A stretch of DNA of 23,016 nucleotides from Bugula neritina. Its lineage: Eukaryota; Bryozoa; Gymnolaemata; Cheilostomatida; Bugulidae. The notes beneath the pieces are model-generated. The model ran no database searches, had not been told where the DNA came from, and saw only the letters and a list, made by a program, of their open reading frames with translations. Position 1 is the stretch's first letter, and each line of letters opens with the position of its first letter. The position numbers were made by a program, and so were the translations under genes. The stretch is taken from assembly GCA_964035545.1 (NCBI GenBank), contig CAXIUT010000294.1:1-23016 (forward strand). The letters run 5' to 3'. Positions 12,275-20,248 of this stretch are shown here, piece by piece.

Positions 12275-12290
12275 GGATATAATAATATCC
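12275..12290. promoter_or_regulatory. GGATA-N6-TATCC palindrome, site C, containing a TATAAT
   Basis: GGATA TAATAA TATCC lies between the HNH gene and the divergent 98-aa gene. A perfect TATAAT (12278-12283) is embedded, so a protein bound here would block transcription of the 98-aa gene, and possibly of the nuclease gene. No good -35 was found at standard distance. Confidence 0.6.
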
Positions 12291-12309
12291 AAAACATGGG
12301 AGTTATATT

Positions 12310-12606
12310 ATGAGTGTCCAAAAGCGTTATCACATTCACTTTAGAGGGCGTCGGACTACAATCACAGTGGATAATATTGTATCCGAATTGCTAGCGGTTA
12401 AGCTGGGGGTGTTGCCGGATGCACCGGAGGCTCACGCATTGGTCAGGGATTGGCTGGAAAAAACGCTGCATGACAAGCTGGGTGAGAATGTACCGGGTGG
12501 GAACCGAATTAGTCAGTATGCACGAGTGTATGCGATTGAAGCACTGGCGGCTAAAAAACTGATAAGCCAGGTGTGGGAGTGGCGCTTGGCTAAGGAAGAT
12601 GGATAA
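12310..12606 (+). CDS. 98-aa protein of unknown function beside the R-M genes
   Basis: ATG with GGGAG at 12298-12302 (seven-base spacing). The N-terminus is basic and strand-like (MSVQKRYHIHFRGRRTTITVD), followed by an alternating helical region (NIVSELLAVKLG, PEAHALVRDWLEKTLHDKLG) and a C-terminal helix ending WEWRLAKEDG. No membrane segment or signal peptide. A basic strand followed by helices allows DNA binding, but I cannot assign an HTH or RHH. Three GGATA-N6-TATCC palindromes sit in its promoter, inside the 5' part of the gene (12369-12384) and over its stop codon (12601-12616), making it the leading candidate for the protein that binds them. It could be an R-M controller-type regulator of a non-classical family. 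Confidence 0.75.
   Translation: MSVQKRYHIHFRGRRTTITVDNIVSELLAVKLGVLPDAPEAHALVRDWLEKTLHDKLGENVPGGNRISQYARVYAIEALAAKKLISQVWEWRLAKEDG
12369..12384. promoter_or_regulatory. GGATA-N6-TATCC palindrome, site D
   Basis: GGATA ATATTG TATCC within the 98-aa coding sequence, 94 bp downstream of site C (about nine helical turns), a spacing that would suit looping. Confidence 0.55.
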
Positions 12607-12616
12607 CACTCTATCC
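12601..12616. promoter_or_regulatory. GGATA-N6-TATCC palindrome, site E
   Basis: GGATA ACACTC TATCC overlaps the last codons and stop of the 98-aa gene. The same stretch also forms a weak terminator-like hairpin ACACTC/GAGTGT (12606-12611, 12623-12628). Confidence 0.55.
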
Positions 12617-12628
12617 TTTGTTGAGTGT

Positions 12629-12809
12629 CTGGAATTTGATTTAAACCATAAAATGATTTTTATGGACGGATAAAGGTGTAATTAAACCAAATTTGGGGGT
12701 TTCAAACGTTTAGCTTTAAGGATGGTTTGTTCTAGACATAAACAAAGAGATCGTGCTGAGAAGCACTAGATAAGGTGATGGAGGAAGTTAGATAGTGGCG
12801 TGGAGCCTA
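12629..12809. other. Intergenic stretch without a supported gene
   Basis: AT-rich sequence between the 98-aa gene and the small-RNA promoter. I see no frame with a ribosome site and no strong inverted repeat. Confidence 0.5.
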
Positions 12810-12837
12810 TTGACATGATGTATTTTTCATGCACAAT
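12810..12837 (+). promoter_or_regulatory. Promoter of the candidate small RNA
   Basis: TTGACA (12810-12815), a perfect -35, is followed after 16 bases by CACAAT (12832-12837), a fair -10. The expected start is near 12844, exactly where the first hairpin begins. Confidence 0.6.
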
Positions 12838-12843
12838 AAAAAA

Positions 12844-12949
12844 CCATGTGACGTGTTCCTGGTAAGAGACATCACATGGCTTATTTCGATTTAGAGAAGC
12901 TTTATGGGGATAGTTTCCTCAAAAGCGTTTGTTTTTTAACGCTTTTTTT
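12844..12949 (+). ncRNA. Candidate ~105-nt small regulatory RNA
   Basis: A transcript from the promoter at 12810-12837 would begin with the hairpin CCATGTGA/TCACATGG (12844-12851, 12872-12879), continue through an unstructured A/U-rich linker and end at a strong intrinsic terminator (12921-12949). It holds no frame with a ribosome site. This is the common architecture of bacterial small RNAs. A longer read-through terminator for the 98-aa gene is the alternative. I do not recognise the family. Confidence 0.5.
12921..12949 (+). terminator. Strong intrinsic terminator
   Basis: AAAAGCGTT / AACGCTTTT stem with a T-rich eight-base loop, and the right arm runs into TTTTTTT. No gene ends within 300 bases upstream, which is why a non-coding transcript is proposed. 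Confidence 0.9.
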
Positions 12950-12950
12950 G

Positions 12951-13224
12951 TGGGCTAGCTCATAAGTTTCCAAAAAATGGTTACTTCTCACTATGTACAT
13001 GCTATTCAAAACCAGAAAATCATCACAGCTAGAAAATTTTCTTCAAGCTGTCTTCTCATTGTGTGCCCCTTCTTTTTTTTCTCGAACTTTTCTAGCAAGT
13101 GTTTTCAGCGAGCTTGTGCTGAGCAGCTACGTATCATGTGAGAAATTTTTTAAGGCGAACGGCGAAAATATGAAGTTTAAGTACTTAGTTAGTTCAAATC
13201 TTTTTAACACGGTTGGTCAATGTC
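12951..13224. other. Leader region of the sigma-like gene
   Basis: Composition falls to that of the sigma cassette. A frame from 13170 would give a 20-residue peptide (MKFKYLVSSNLFN start) whose stop (13230-13232) overlaps the sigma ATG at 13225; a leader peptide is possible but its ribosome site is weak. No clear promoter was identified. Confidence 0.35.
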
Positions 13225-13938
13225 ATGAATAAAGTTGAATCTTACTTGAACAAAGATGTTTATCTTAAAGCATTGGCATATGCTCATAGAAAATTAAATA
13301 AATTTAAAGATAGTAATTTATCTATCAACTTTCTTAATGCTGAAGACTTAGTGCATACTGCCGTTGTAAAGACATTAAGCGGAGAGAGAGAGTGGAATAT
13401 AGAAAAAACACCTGATTTATTTGTTCATTTAGCTGGATGCATTAAAAGTAATATCAGTAACTCGTATAGATCCTATGAAGCAAATAAAGTAGATAGAAGA
13501 GATGACTTAGATGAGATAATGTTTTCTCATGTGAAAAATTACTCTCCTGATGAAAATATAGAAATAAAAAGTAAAATTGAATTTCTAATTGACTACATAG
13601 GAAGTAAAAGAGGCGATTTGGTTAGATTGGCTGAGCTTATGTATAAAGAAGGAATATCAAATCCTTCTGAAATAAAAGATGAACTAGGAATATCTATAAA
13701 AGAGGCCAATGTTCAAAAGGTTGCTATAAAAAGAATACTAAAAAGAAGTGATTTTTTAATTAGTTATATATCTAATAATAGAAAAGAGTTATCCGATACG
13801 GCTATTGCAATATATGAGAAAAAAATTGCAGAGGCTAAAGGTCTATCCGAGGAGCTAGGGGTTGAGATTAATCAAGCTGAAAAGCTTAGGAAAGAAGTTC
13901 TCTCTCTTGGCAATGAAATATCTCAAGGTAATTTCTGA
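13225..13938 (+). CDS. Sigma-70 family-like protein with duplicated C-terminal HTH
   Basis: Predicted 237-aa protein that would direct RNA polymerase to specific promoters. The N-terminal third has the sigma region 2 pattern: an acidic AEDLVHTAVVKTL segment, then a helix resembling the core-binding and -10-binding helices (LFVHLAGCIKSNISNSYR). The C-terminal half holds two consecutive units that resemble each other: one starts EFLIDYIGSKRGDL and contains LAELMYKEGI and IKDELGISIKEA; the other starts DFLISYISNNRKEL and contains AIAIYEKKI and LSEELGVEINQA. Each looks like a region 4-type helix-turn-helix. I chose ATG 13225 over an upstream TTG at 13213; neither has a strong ribosome site. The stop overlaps the next start (TGATG), implying coupling with a probable membrane anti-sigma factor. 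The gene is very AT-rich (one 60-base line, 13561-13620, has 16 G+C), unlike the backbone, which suggests recent acquisition. The family call is from motifs only. Confidence 0.72.
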   Translation: MNKVESYLNKDVYLKALAYAHRKLNKFKDSNLSINFLNAEDLVHTAVVKTLSGEREWNIEKTPDLFVHLAGCIKSNISNSYRSYEANKVDRRDDLDEIMFSHVKNYSPDENIEIKSKIEFLIDYIGSKRGDLVRLAELMYKEGISNPSEIKDELGISIKEANVQKVAIKRILKRSDFLISYISNNRKELSDTAIAIYEKKIAEAKGLSEELGVEINQAEKLRKEVLSLGNEISQGNF

Positions 13939-14516
13939 TGATCAGTTCAATACATGAAAATATACTTAAACTAGATACACTGTATGATGGCGAGTATCCA
14001 TATGATTTTGAAGATATTATTGATGAAGACTTAGATGAATTAATTCGATCACCTATTGATGATGTGGTTTTTGAACTTACATCTAATGCGATTGATATTG
14101 ACAGCTTCTTAACAGCTATGGAAATTACAGCAAATCCAAATATAACTCTTTTACATGATGAGCGAAATTCAGTAAAAAAGCCTGTAGATGAACATGATAA
14201 AAATGGTGTGGATGAAAAGTTCTTGTTAGCATATGAGCTTATTTCATTGGCGACTGAGGAGCTGATAAAAAAAGAAAATATGTTAATAAGGGAAAGAGAG
14301 TTTGAAATAAAATTAGAAAAAGAAATGCAATTAGAAAAAGAAATGATAAGCTTGCTTGCCAACAGAGATACTTCTAGATTAAATTCTAACTCTATTAGTA
14401 GGAATGCAATTAGATATTTTACTCCTTTATTGGGAAATATATTTTTTGTGTTTTCAGCTTTAATTTCTATATGTTCATTTTTCTTGTTTATTTTAGTTTA
14501 TATTTATTTTAACTAA
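13938..14516 (+). CDS. Probable anti-sigma factor, second copy
   Basis: Identical to 428-1006. In this copy the complete sigma-like gene lies directly upstream, so the four-base-scale stop/start overlap at 13936-13940 and the two-gene operon structure can be seen intact. Confidence 0.6.
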   Translation: MISSIHENILKLDTLYDGEYPYDFEDIIDEDLDELIRSPIDDVVFELTSNAIDIDSFLTAMEITANPNITLLHDERNSVKKPVDEHDKNGVDEKFLLAYELISLATEELIKKENMLIREREFEIKLEKEMQLEKEMISLLANRDTSRLNSNSISRNAIRYFTPLLGNIFFVFSALISICSFFLFILVYIYFN

Positions 14517-14528
14517 CGAATTTATTTA

Positions 14529-14564
14529 AAAGCCCCTCTCGACCGTCAAATCAAAAAGGGGCTT
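14529..14564 (+). terminator. Terminator after sigma/anti-sigma pair, second copy
   Basis: Same stem as 1019-1054, at the +13,510 offset. Confidence 0.65.
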
Positions 14565-14596
14565 GTTATTAAGCATCTACCAGAGAGGTATCAGCT

Positions 14597-14836
14597 ATGT
14601 CTGATGGTATCAAAATTTTCGCGTGGGTTATACACACGTTCAGTCGGGTGAGCGCATGGCGCTATGCATCTTTTCTTGTTGTGTTGGTTTTGGTTGTGTT
14701 CTTGTGGCGTATGCCAGATTTGTTAGCAGCGACTTGCAAGCCACCTCCTGTAGCCCAAGCTAGCCTTAGAAATTGTGAGCTATGTTATGAGCCATTGTTA
14801 AACATGCAGAGTGTCAGGGCTGTGGCTTTTAGTTGA
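14597..14836 (+). CDS. Small membrane protein (79 aa), second copy
   Basis: Identical to 1087-1326, including the GAGAGG ribosome site (14583-14588). Confidence 0.6.
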   Translation: MSDGIKIFAWVIHTFSRVSAWRYASFLVVLVLVVFLWRMPDLLAATCKPPPVAQASLRNCELCYEPLLNMQSVRAVAFS

Positions 14837-14897
14837 GTTACCAACCTTATACTGTCCTATTAGCTATTTTAGAACAAGACGAAGTAGAGTCTGACCT

Positions 14898-15059
14898 ATG
14901 AATAAAACAAAGAACTATAAGCAAGAGCTTTTTGATAATTTGATAATCAATACTGCAAAAGGAATTGGAATGATTTTAGCCGGTATTGGTGGACTATGTG
15001 CTGTTATCGTTTTGTATGGGCTCTTCTACGCCCTTTTTGGAGAATTTAATGGCAAATGA
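14898..15059 (+). CDS. Very small membrane protein (53 aa), second copy
   Basis: Identical to 1388-1549, with the same 11-base overlap into the next gene. Confidence 0.5.
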   Translation: MNKTKNYKQELFDNLIINTAKGIGMILAGIGGLCAVIVLYGLFYALFGEFNGK

Positions 15060-15219
15060 TACTCCCGTTTTGGTCATGACTATCATATTCTTGCTTATGG
15101 TAGGTGGTCTTGTGCTACTTGGAACAGTTGAATATATATATGCAGGTAAACAAACTGTTGTTGAGAGTGCAAAGGATTCTACTAATCTTAATGCGGAAAT
15201 TAGCGTCATGAATGACTGA
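15049..15219 (+). CDS. Very small membrane protein (56 aa), second copy
   Basis: Identical to 1539-1709. Confidence 0.55.
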   Translation: MANDTPVLVMTIIFLLMVGGLVLLGTVEYIYAGKQTVVESAKDSTNLNAEISVMND

Positions 15220-15230
15220 ATTCATGACGC
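15203..15230. repeat. Inverted repeat spanning a stop codon, second copy
   Basis: Same as 1693-1720. Confidence 0.7.
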
Positions 15231-15250
15231 CATGGCGTACCGGTACGCTA

Positions 15251-15454
15251 TCAATCGGGCGGTTCAACTTCAAATGCAGCCAGCGCGACCTGGCAATCAA
15301 TCACCAAATCACGCGCCTCCGCCCAGGCGGCTAAATCTGCCTGTTCTGGCAAATAAGCCACGGTTTCAAAGTTATCGCCGTTCAATGGAAAGAGTGTTAA
15401 TGATTCGGGGGCAGTTGCTGCACCCGCTGGGTTCTGTATGCTGTTTTCCTGCAT
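15251..15454 (-). CDS. Small acidic protein (67 aa), second copy
   Basis: Identical to 1741-1944. Confidence 0.5.
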   Translation of the reverse strand: MQENSIQNPAGAATAPESLTLFPLNGDNFETVAYLPEQADLAAWAEARDLVIDCQVALAAFEVEPPD

Positions 15455-15538
15455 AACTCAATGCCTCTTTGGTCGAGATTGGGTTGTGTGGCCTGTCCCG
15501 GTGTTGGTAGCGCCGGGATAGGTGTTAACTATCAATTA

Positions 15539-15601
15539 TGACGTAATGGCGTTTTGAATGAATGACGCCATTACGTCAAATAGTATAGCGTCATGACGTC
15601 A
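15539..15601. promoter_or_regulatory. CGTCA palindrome cluster, second copy
   Basis: Same as 2029-2091. Confidence 0.45.
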
Positions 15602-15634
15602 CTTTAGCTATACCGGTACGCTGTAGGTACGGTG

Positions 15635-16432
15635 CTAATCAAGCAACAGCGGGTATTGTTCGTCTTGCTTCCAGGTGAATTTAAGCGCCTTGACGGCGCG
15701 GCCTTTCTTGATGGGTTCCCATTCGATCACGAGGCGGTCTTTTTCGTGTAGCTCTTTGATGGCTTTCTCGATGCAGTTAACGCGAATGTCTTTGTACAGG
15801 TAGCTGGCTGGAATGCCGAGCGCGTGGCGGAAGTCTTCAAGGGTGATGTATAGCTGTTTGGTAGTCTTCCATTGCATGAGGAGTTCGAGCAAGCGCCACG
15901 AATAGTAAGAGCGCAGGGATGAGGCCATTTTCAGTTTGTAGGTGGTGTATTTACCGTTGAGTAGCAAGATATAGGGCGTGGCTTCCTGCGAGAAGTTGAT
16001 TTCAACCCAGCCGTCGCCTTTGTGGTATTTGGCGCTGGATACCCAATGCACCTTATGAATTTCTTCGCCGGTAGGGGTGTCCACCACCAGACTAAAATAG
16101 CGCGAGAATAGACGGTCTGTGGCTTTCTTCAGTTCACGGTACGAGCTGTCCAGATCCACGCTAAATTCCCGGGCATATTCCTTGGCCGAGATGCGCAGTG
16201 ACACCTGATTACCTTTCAGTGACTCAGCCTTTGCCATCGCATAGGTGACTAAGCGCTTTTCTACCAGGTTGAGGCCATGCGCGGCGCGAACGAGTGAGTT
16301 GCTCATGCTAACGGTTAATTCCTGCCCCAGAATTCTGCTGATGTCTTCCGGGACTGTCTGTTTCTCCTGCTGTTCCAGTTTGAGTTTAGCTTCTTCAGCT
16401 TTCTTTTCTATCCAGCCGATGGGGTCAGACAT
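15635..16432 (-). CDS. rep: Replication initiator Rep_3 family, second copy
   Basis: Identical to 2125-2922. A single replicon would carry one copy; the second is the repeat pass over the circle. Confidence 0.95.
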   Translation of the reverse strand: MSDPIGWIEKKAEEAKLKLEQQEKQTVPEDISRILGQELTVSMSNSLVRAAHGLNLVEKRLVTYAMAKAESLKGNQVSLRISAKEYAREFSVDLDSSYRELKKATDRLFSRYFSLVVDTPTGEEIHKVHWVSSAKYHKGDGWVEINFSQEATPYILLLNGKYTTYKLKMASSLRSYYSWRLLELLMQWKTTKQLYITLEDFRHALGIPASYLYKDIRVNCIEKAIKELHEKDRLVIEWEPIKKGRAVKALKFTWKQDEQYPLLLD

Positions 16433-16445
16433 AGATGAAAAATCC

Positions 16446-16510
16446 TTAATGGGGAATTAAGAATATTTTCCCATTAAGTTAATAGGAAAGCAATTTTGAA
16501 TTCCTATTAT
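16446..16510. promoter_or_regulatory. Rep operator, second copy
   Basis: Same inverted half-iterons as 2936-3000. Confidence 0.7.
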
Positions 16511-16521
16511 TGGCCTTTGCC

Positions 16522-16754
16522 TGTGGACAAGACAGCAAAAACTTCCTATTTAGACAGCAAAAACTTCCCATTAAGCAGCAAAAACTTCCTATTTAGACAG
16601 CAAAAACTTCCTATTTAGGAAATTTATGAACGCTTGAGATGCTTACTGGATAAGGGTTTCAAGCGTTGCGCCACAAGCCCTAAAAAGATCTTTTAAAAGT
16701 TTATAAAAGATCTTTTAAAAGGAACTGGGGGCAACAGCAAAAACTTCCTATTTA
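16522..16754. other. Iteron origin, second copy
   Basis: Same elements as 3012-3244. Confidence 0.9.
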
Positions 16755-16884
16755 ACACCAAAGCCTAAAATTCACGCAATTTATTCGGAGTGCATTGCAG
16801 ACCTGATCATTAAAACTTTCAACGTGTAAGTCCACACCGCTATACTGATCTGCGTCATTACTTCATAACGTCACAGTCACCCTT

Positions 16885-17502
16885 ATGAAATCAATCGCAT
16901 TCCTTAGCCAGAAAGGCGGCAGCGGTAAAACCACGCTGGCAGTGCATACCGCAGTTACCGCGCAGGAAAGTGGGGAAAGCGTTGTCGTCATTGATACCGA
17001 CCCGCAACAAAGTGCAATGACCTGGGCAGAAGCACGCACCACGGATATACCACCGGTAGCCGCCATCAACGCTAACGAAATACAAAAAGTATTCGCAGCT
17101 GCTGAAGGCGAAGCAATGACACTAGCCATAGTCGATACCGCACCACACGCCGCGCCTGAGGCCTCCATTATCGCGGCTAAGGTAGACTTGATTGCTATCC
17201 CAGTCAGACCGTCAGCGTTTGATATAGCCGCAGTAGGCAACGCAGTAGAGATTGCCAAAGCAGCCAACACCAAAACCGTGTTTGTGCTTTCAGCTTGTCC
17301 CTTTAGATCACCAGAGATAACCGAAACACGCGAGCTGTTAAAAACCTATGGCTTACCTGTAGCACCTACCGACATCACAGAGAGACGCGCATTCTCGCGT
17401 GCGGTAGCATCAGGTAGGGCAGTAACCGAATTTGAAAGCGATGGTAAAGCAGCTGCTGAAATACGCGCTTTATGGCAATGGCTGAAAGGAGAAATGCAAT
17501 GA
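16885..17502 (+). CDS. parA: ParA-family partition ATPase, second copy
   Basis: Identical to 3375-3992. Confidence 0.93.
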   Translation: MKSIAFLSQKGGSGKTTLAVHTAVTAQESGESVVVIDTDPQQSAMTWAEARTTDIPPVAAINANEIQKVFAAAEGEAMTLAIVDTAPHAAPEASIIAAKVDLIAIPVRPSAFDIAAVGNAVEIAKAANTKTVFVLSACPFRSPEITETRELLKTYGLPVAPTDITERRAFSRAVASGRAVTEFESDGKAAAEIRALWQWLKGEMQ

Positions 17503-17762
17503 CAAAGAAGAAAACAGGGCTGGCGCAGTTCACCAAGCAAAGCAGCCAGACCACACAGCAGAGTGAAACACAGGAAAGTAAACCCAGAGAGAAACAGCGC
17601 GGTAAGGGTGATGTAGTTGCATTAACAGTACGACTGTCACGCGATGACTGGCAACGTGTACACCAGTTGGCGCTATCCGAAGGCGTTAGCATTCAACGGC
17701 TGGCAGTAGACGGATTATCAAAGCTCTTTGAAGAAAAAGGGCTTAAAAAGCTCAACACCTGA
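17499..17762 (+). CDS. Ribbon-helix-helix partition partner, second copy
   Basis: Identical to 3989-4252. Confidence 0.8.
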   Translation: MTKKKTGLAQFTKQSSQTTQQSETQESKPREKQRGKGDVVALTVRLSRDDWQRVHQLALSEGVSIQRLAVDGLSKLFEEKGLKKLNT

Positions 17763-17887
17763 AATCGTTTTTATCCCAAACATCACACCAATCTGAAAGG
17801 TTCCCAAAAGCGGTTTTCATGCGCAATGGATAGCATACTATTCGGGCAAGCACTGCCCGCGCTGTCAGATCGTGCCAACCGAAAGGT

Positions 17888-18412
17888 TTAGAAAAAGCGA
17901 AACCGGTTATCTTTCCACTCCTTACCATCAATCAACCCTTCCTCATATAACCCGGCCCAATCGTAAAAGAATGGGTACCAATCGGTGCTGGTGTGCAGTA
18001 ACTGCATAGCCACCGCACACACTGCCACAATACCCCATGCAATCGCATACTCTCCAGCCTCACCTGTGCGCAGCCGTCCCCCAAACAGGTGAAAGCGTCG
18101 CTCTGAGTTAGGTGCGAAAGGTACACCGCTGACAGTCATGGAATCGGCGAGTACATGCGTAAGCCCGCCCCAGAAGAACGCGGCCAGGATGCCGTGGAAA
18201 TCCCACAGCAACAGCGCAAACAGTAGGGCGATAAACCAGCCCAACACGTAATGGGTGACGCCCCGGTGTTTTACGTCCTGGCCGGTAGTGGCCTTGATTA
18301 CCCATTCCAACCAATCCGGAGCAGTAGAACCAAGAATTGCGACCGGCACGAGTACCGGGTTAATAACAGCGGTGGTCGCGCCAGCGATGGCGATGTGATT
18401 AATCCATTTCAT
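17888..18412 (-). CDS. YdjM-family membrane protein, second copy
   Basis: Identical to 4378-4902. Confidence 0.85.
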   Translation of the reverse strand: MKWINHIAIAGATTAVINPVLVPVAILGSTAPDWLEWVIKATTGQDVKHRGVTHYVLGWFIALLFALLLWDFHGILAAFFWGGLTHVLADSMTVSGVPFAPNSERRFHLFGGRLRTGEAGEYAIAWGIVAVCAVAMQLLHTSTDWYPFFYDWAGLYEEGLIDGKEWKDNRFRFF

Positions 18413-19263
18413 CGCGGGGTGAGTTCCTTTTGTGGCACTGCTGAAATGTTTTTAAGCCAGGTGTTGATGGTTTTGGCATTGAGCGGGTCGCACAGTCCGG
18501 AGAGTTTAAGGCGGGTTTCGGTGATCTTTGCTTCCTGTTTGGTAAGGTCGCGGCGACTTTGTGCGATCTTTTCGAGGTAGGTCATTTGCTCCTTGGCCTC
18601 AGAAATACCTTGCTGGACGCGTAAGGCGGAGCGAGTCTCCATGCTCCGATAAAGCGCCACTTCCCGTGTGGCGAGGTTGCGGTTTGCGATGGCGGCCACG
18701 AAGTCGGCGACGATGGTGGCGGTGGTTTGGCGTCGCATGGCTTCGCGTTCTTTTTCGCGGTTAAGTTCTTTGTTGGAGTACAGCGGCATGCTGGCAACGA
18801 TTGCCACGTAATTGCTGCCGAGTTCGGAAGTGCCGGCACCGGCGCTGCTGAGGATATTGGTTTCCTGTCCGTATTTAGCCAGCTGAGCGCGCAGATCCAC
18901 ATTGAGATTCCACTGACTGCGGGCGGGGTAACAATCGAGGATGTACTGATACACCGCATCGGTGTCGATGTTGGGTGCCTGAACCAGCGCAGGCGGTTTA
19001 GCCTTGAAGTTCAGTTCCTGCCCGCTGAGTGTTGGGATTTTATAAGGCTGCGCCTTTGGTGGTTGCCTGGGTTCCTCTTGTTTCCAAGGCCAAAAGCTAA
19101 AAATGCCGTTTTCTGCTGCCTCAGTGGCCTCAGAATCGGTTATCAGTAATTTTTCATAGTTCTCTATGGGCTTGGCGCTTTCAGCGTCGTACAGCGTCTC
19201 TGAGGCGGCGCTAATCGGCGCGAGAAGCGCGGCGACCAGTACCCAGGGCTTTAAGCCCGCCAA
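18409..19263 (-). CDS. Exported TolC-like helical protein, second copy
   Basis: Identical to 4899-5753; the frame again stays open to 19359. Confidence 0.65.
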   Translation of the reverse strand: MAGLKPWVLVAALLAPISAASETLYDAESAKPIENYEKLLITDSEATEAAENGIFSFWPWKQEEPRQPPKAQPYKIPTLSGQELNFKAKPPALVQAPNIDTDAVYQYILDCYPARSQWNLNVDLRAQLAKYGQETNILSSAGAGTSELGSNYVAIVASMPLYSNKELNREKEREAMRRQTTATIVADFVAAIANRNLATREVALYRSMETRSALRVQQGISEAKEQMTYLEKIAQSRRDLTKQEAKITETRLKLSGLCDPLNAKTINTWLKNISAVPQKELTPR

Positions 19264-19939
19264 TGACCAAAGCCGCTTCCCACCATCCGATGGCAAGGCA
19301 GCAAATGAGAAGAAACCACATGAGGATATGCGTTGCATCGTAGGCAACCTCTGAATCAAGTCTAAAAATCTGGGGATCGCGCCGCAGTAACACCGGGCGC
19401 AGATTCGGGGGTAAGCGTTGTTCTTCTGAGGTCGCTACCACGGTCAGGCGCGTAGCCATCGCGCATTGACGTGCTATTTGTAATTTCCTGCCGGTGAGCT
19501 TGTGCGCATCGTCGATGAACAGCACCGGTTTTTTGGCTTTGCAATAATCAACCAGTGCGTTAGAACGGGCGTATTGTTTGAGTTTTTTCCAGGGTTCACG
19601 CTCGTCGAGGGGAATTTTCTTTTGTTCCTCATCCCACCATTCACTGACGGCGGGATTATCGTGCCATTCACCTACTGGGCTGAGGGTATCGAGGAAGATT
19701 GGAGTGGCTTTGATTTTTGCGCCCCAAATCTCGGTAGCGTTCTCATGCAGGCGAGTCAGCCAGCGCGTTTTTCCGGAGTCGTGTGCGCCGGTGACGAGGA
19801 TTGGTTTTTTCTTGGAGATGACCTGCTCACTGGTGACTTTGCCGTACTTTTTAGTTTTGGTGACGAGTAATGGAACGGCAAAGCGCGAACCGTCCGCACG
19901 CACCTGATTCTTAGTGCGCCGTATTTTTAAATACTCCAC
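19211..19939 (-). CDS. Membrane-anchored AAA-like ATPase, second copy
   Basis: Identical to 5701-6429. Confidence 0.75.
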   Translation of the reverse strand: MEYLKIRRTKNQVRADGSRFAVPLLVTKTKKYGKVTSEQVISKKKPILVTGAHDSGKTRWLTRLHENATEIWGAKIKATPIFLDTLSPVGEWHDNPAVSEWWDEEQKKIPLDEREPWKKLKQYARSNALVDYCKAKKPVLFIDDAHKLTGRKLQIARQCAMATRLTVVATSEEQRLPPNLRPVLLRRDPQIFRLDSEVAYDATHILMWFLLICCLAIGWWEAALVIGGLKALGTGRRASRAD

Positions 19940-20172
19940 GTTGGATTCTAATCCTTTTTGTCGTTTCGTCAGCCCATCGCACTGACCATGTTCCCAGGGT
20001 GAATTTTTTTCCGCTGTTTGCCCTGGGTGAGTCCGGCAAATTGTTGTTTTTACTGGACTCCATTCAAACGGAATTGAGCGAAGCAGAAGGGGGAACTAAT
20101 TTAAAAGAGTTTTGCTTAAAAATCAAGCAGCAATTTTGTCGAAAATAAAGGACGGTTTTTTGTAACTTTTTT

Positions 20173-20208
20173 TCATACTTTAAAAAACAAACGCTTATGA
20201 AGTATGAT
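20173..20208. promoter_or_regulatory. Candidate res site, second copy
   Basis: Same as 6663-6698. If two directly repeated sites exist in one molecule, resolvase would be expected to delete one unit length between them. Confidence 0.5.
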
Positions 20209-20248
20209 AAATTGTGTATTTATTGAACATTAGAGGGATGTTTCACGG

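Larger units (their letters stand above)
1..13510. other. One complete circle of the replicon (first copy)
   Basis: Position 1 falls inside the sigma-like gene that is complete at 13225-13938, and sequence from 13511 onward repeats the sequence from position 1. Thus 1-13510 is one unit length of a circular molecule opened at an arbitrary point within a gene. Positions 9507-13510 have no second copy in the window. All genes needed for small-plasmid maintenance (Rep, iterons, ParA pair, resolvase) are present once per unit. Confidence 0.93.

Noticed and set aside
13084-13108. GAACTT as an ECF-type -35 for the sigma gene
   Set aside because: No matching -10 (TCTGA-like) at the right distance.
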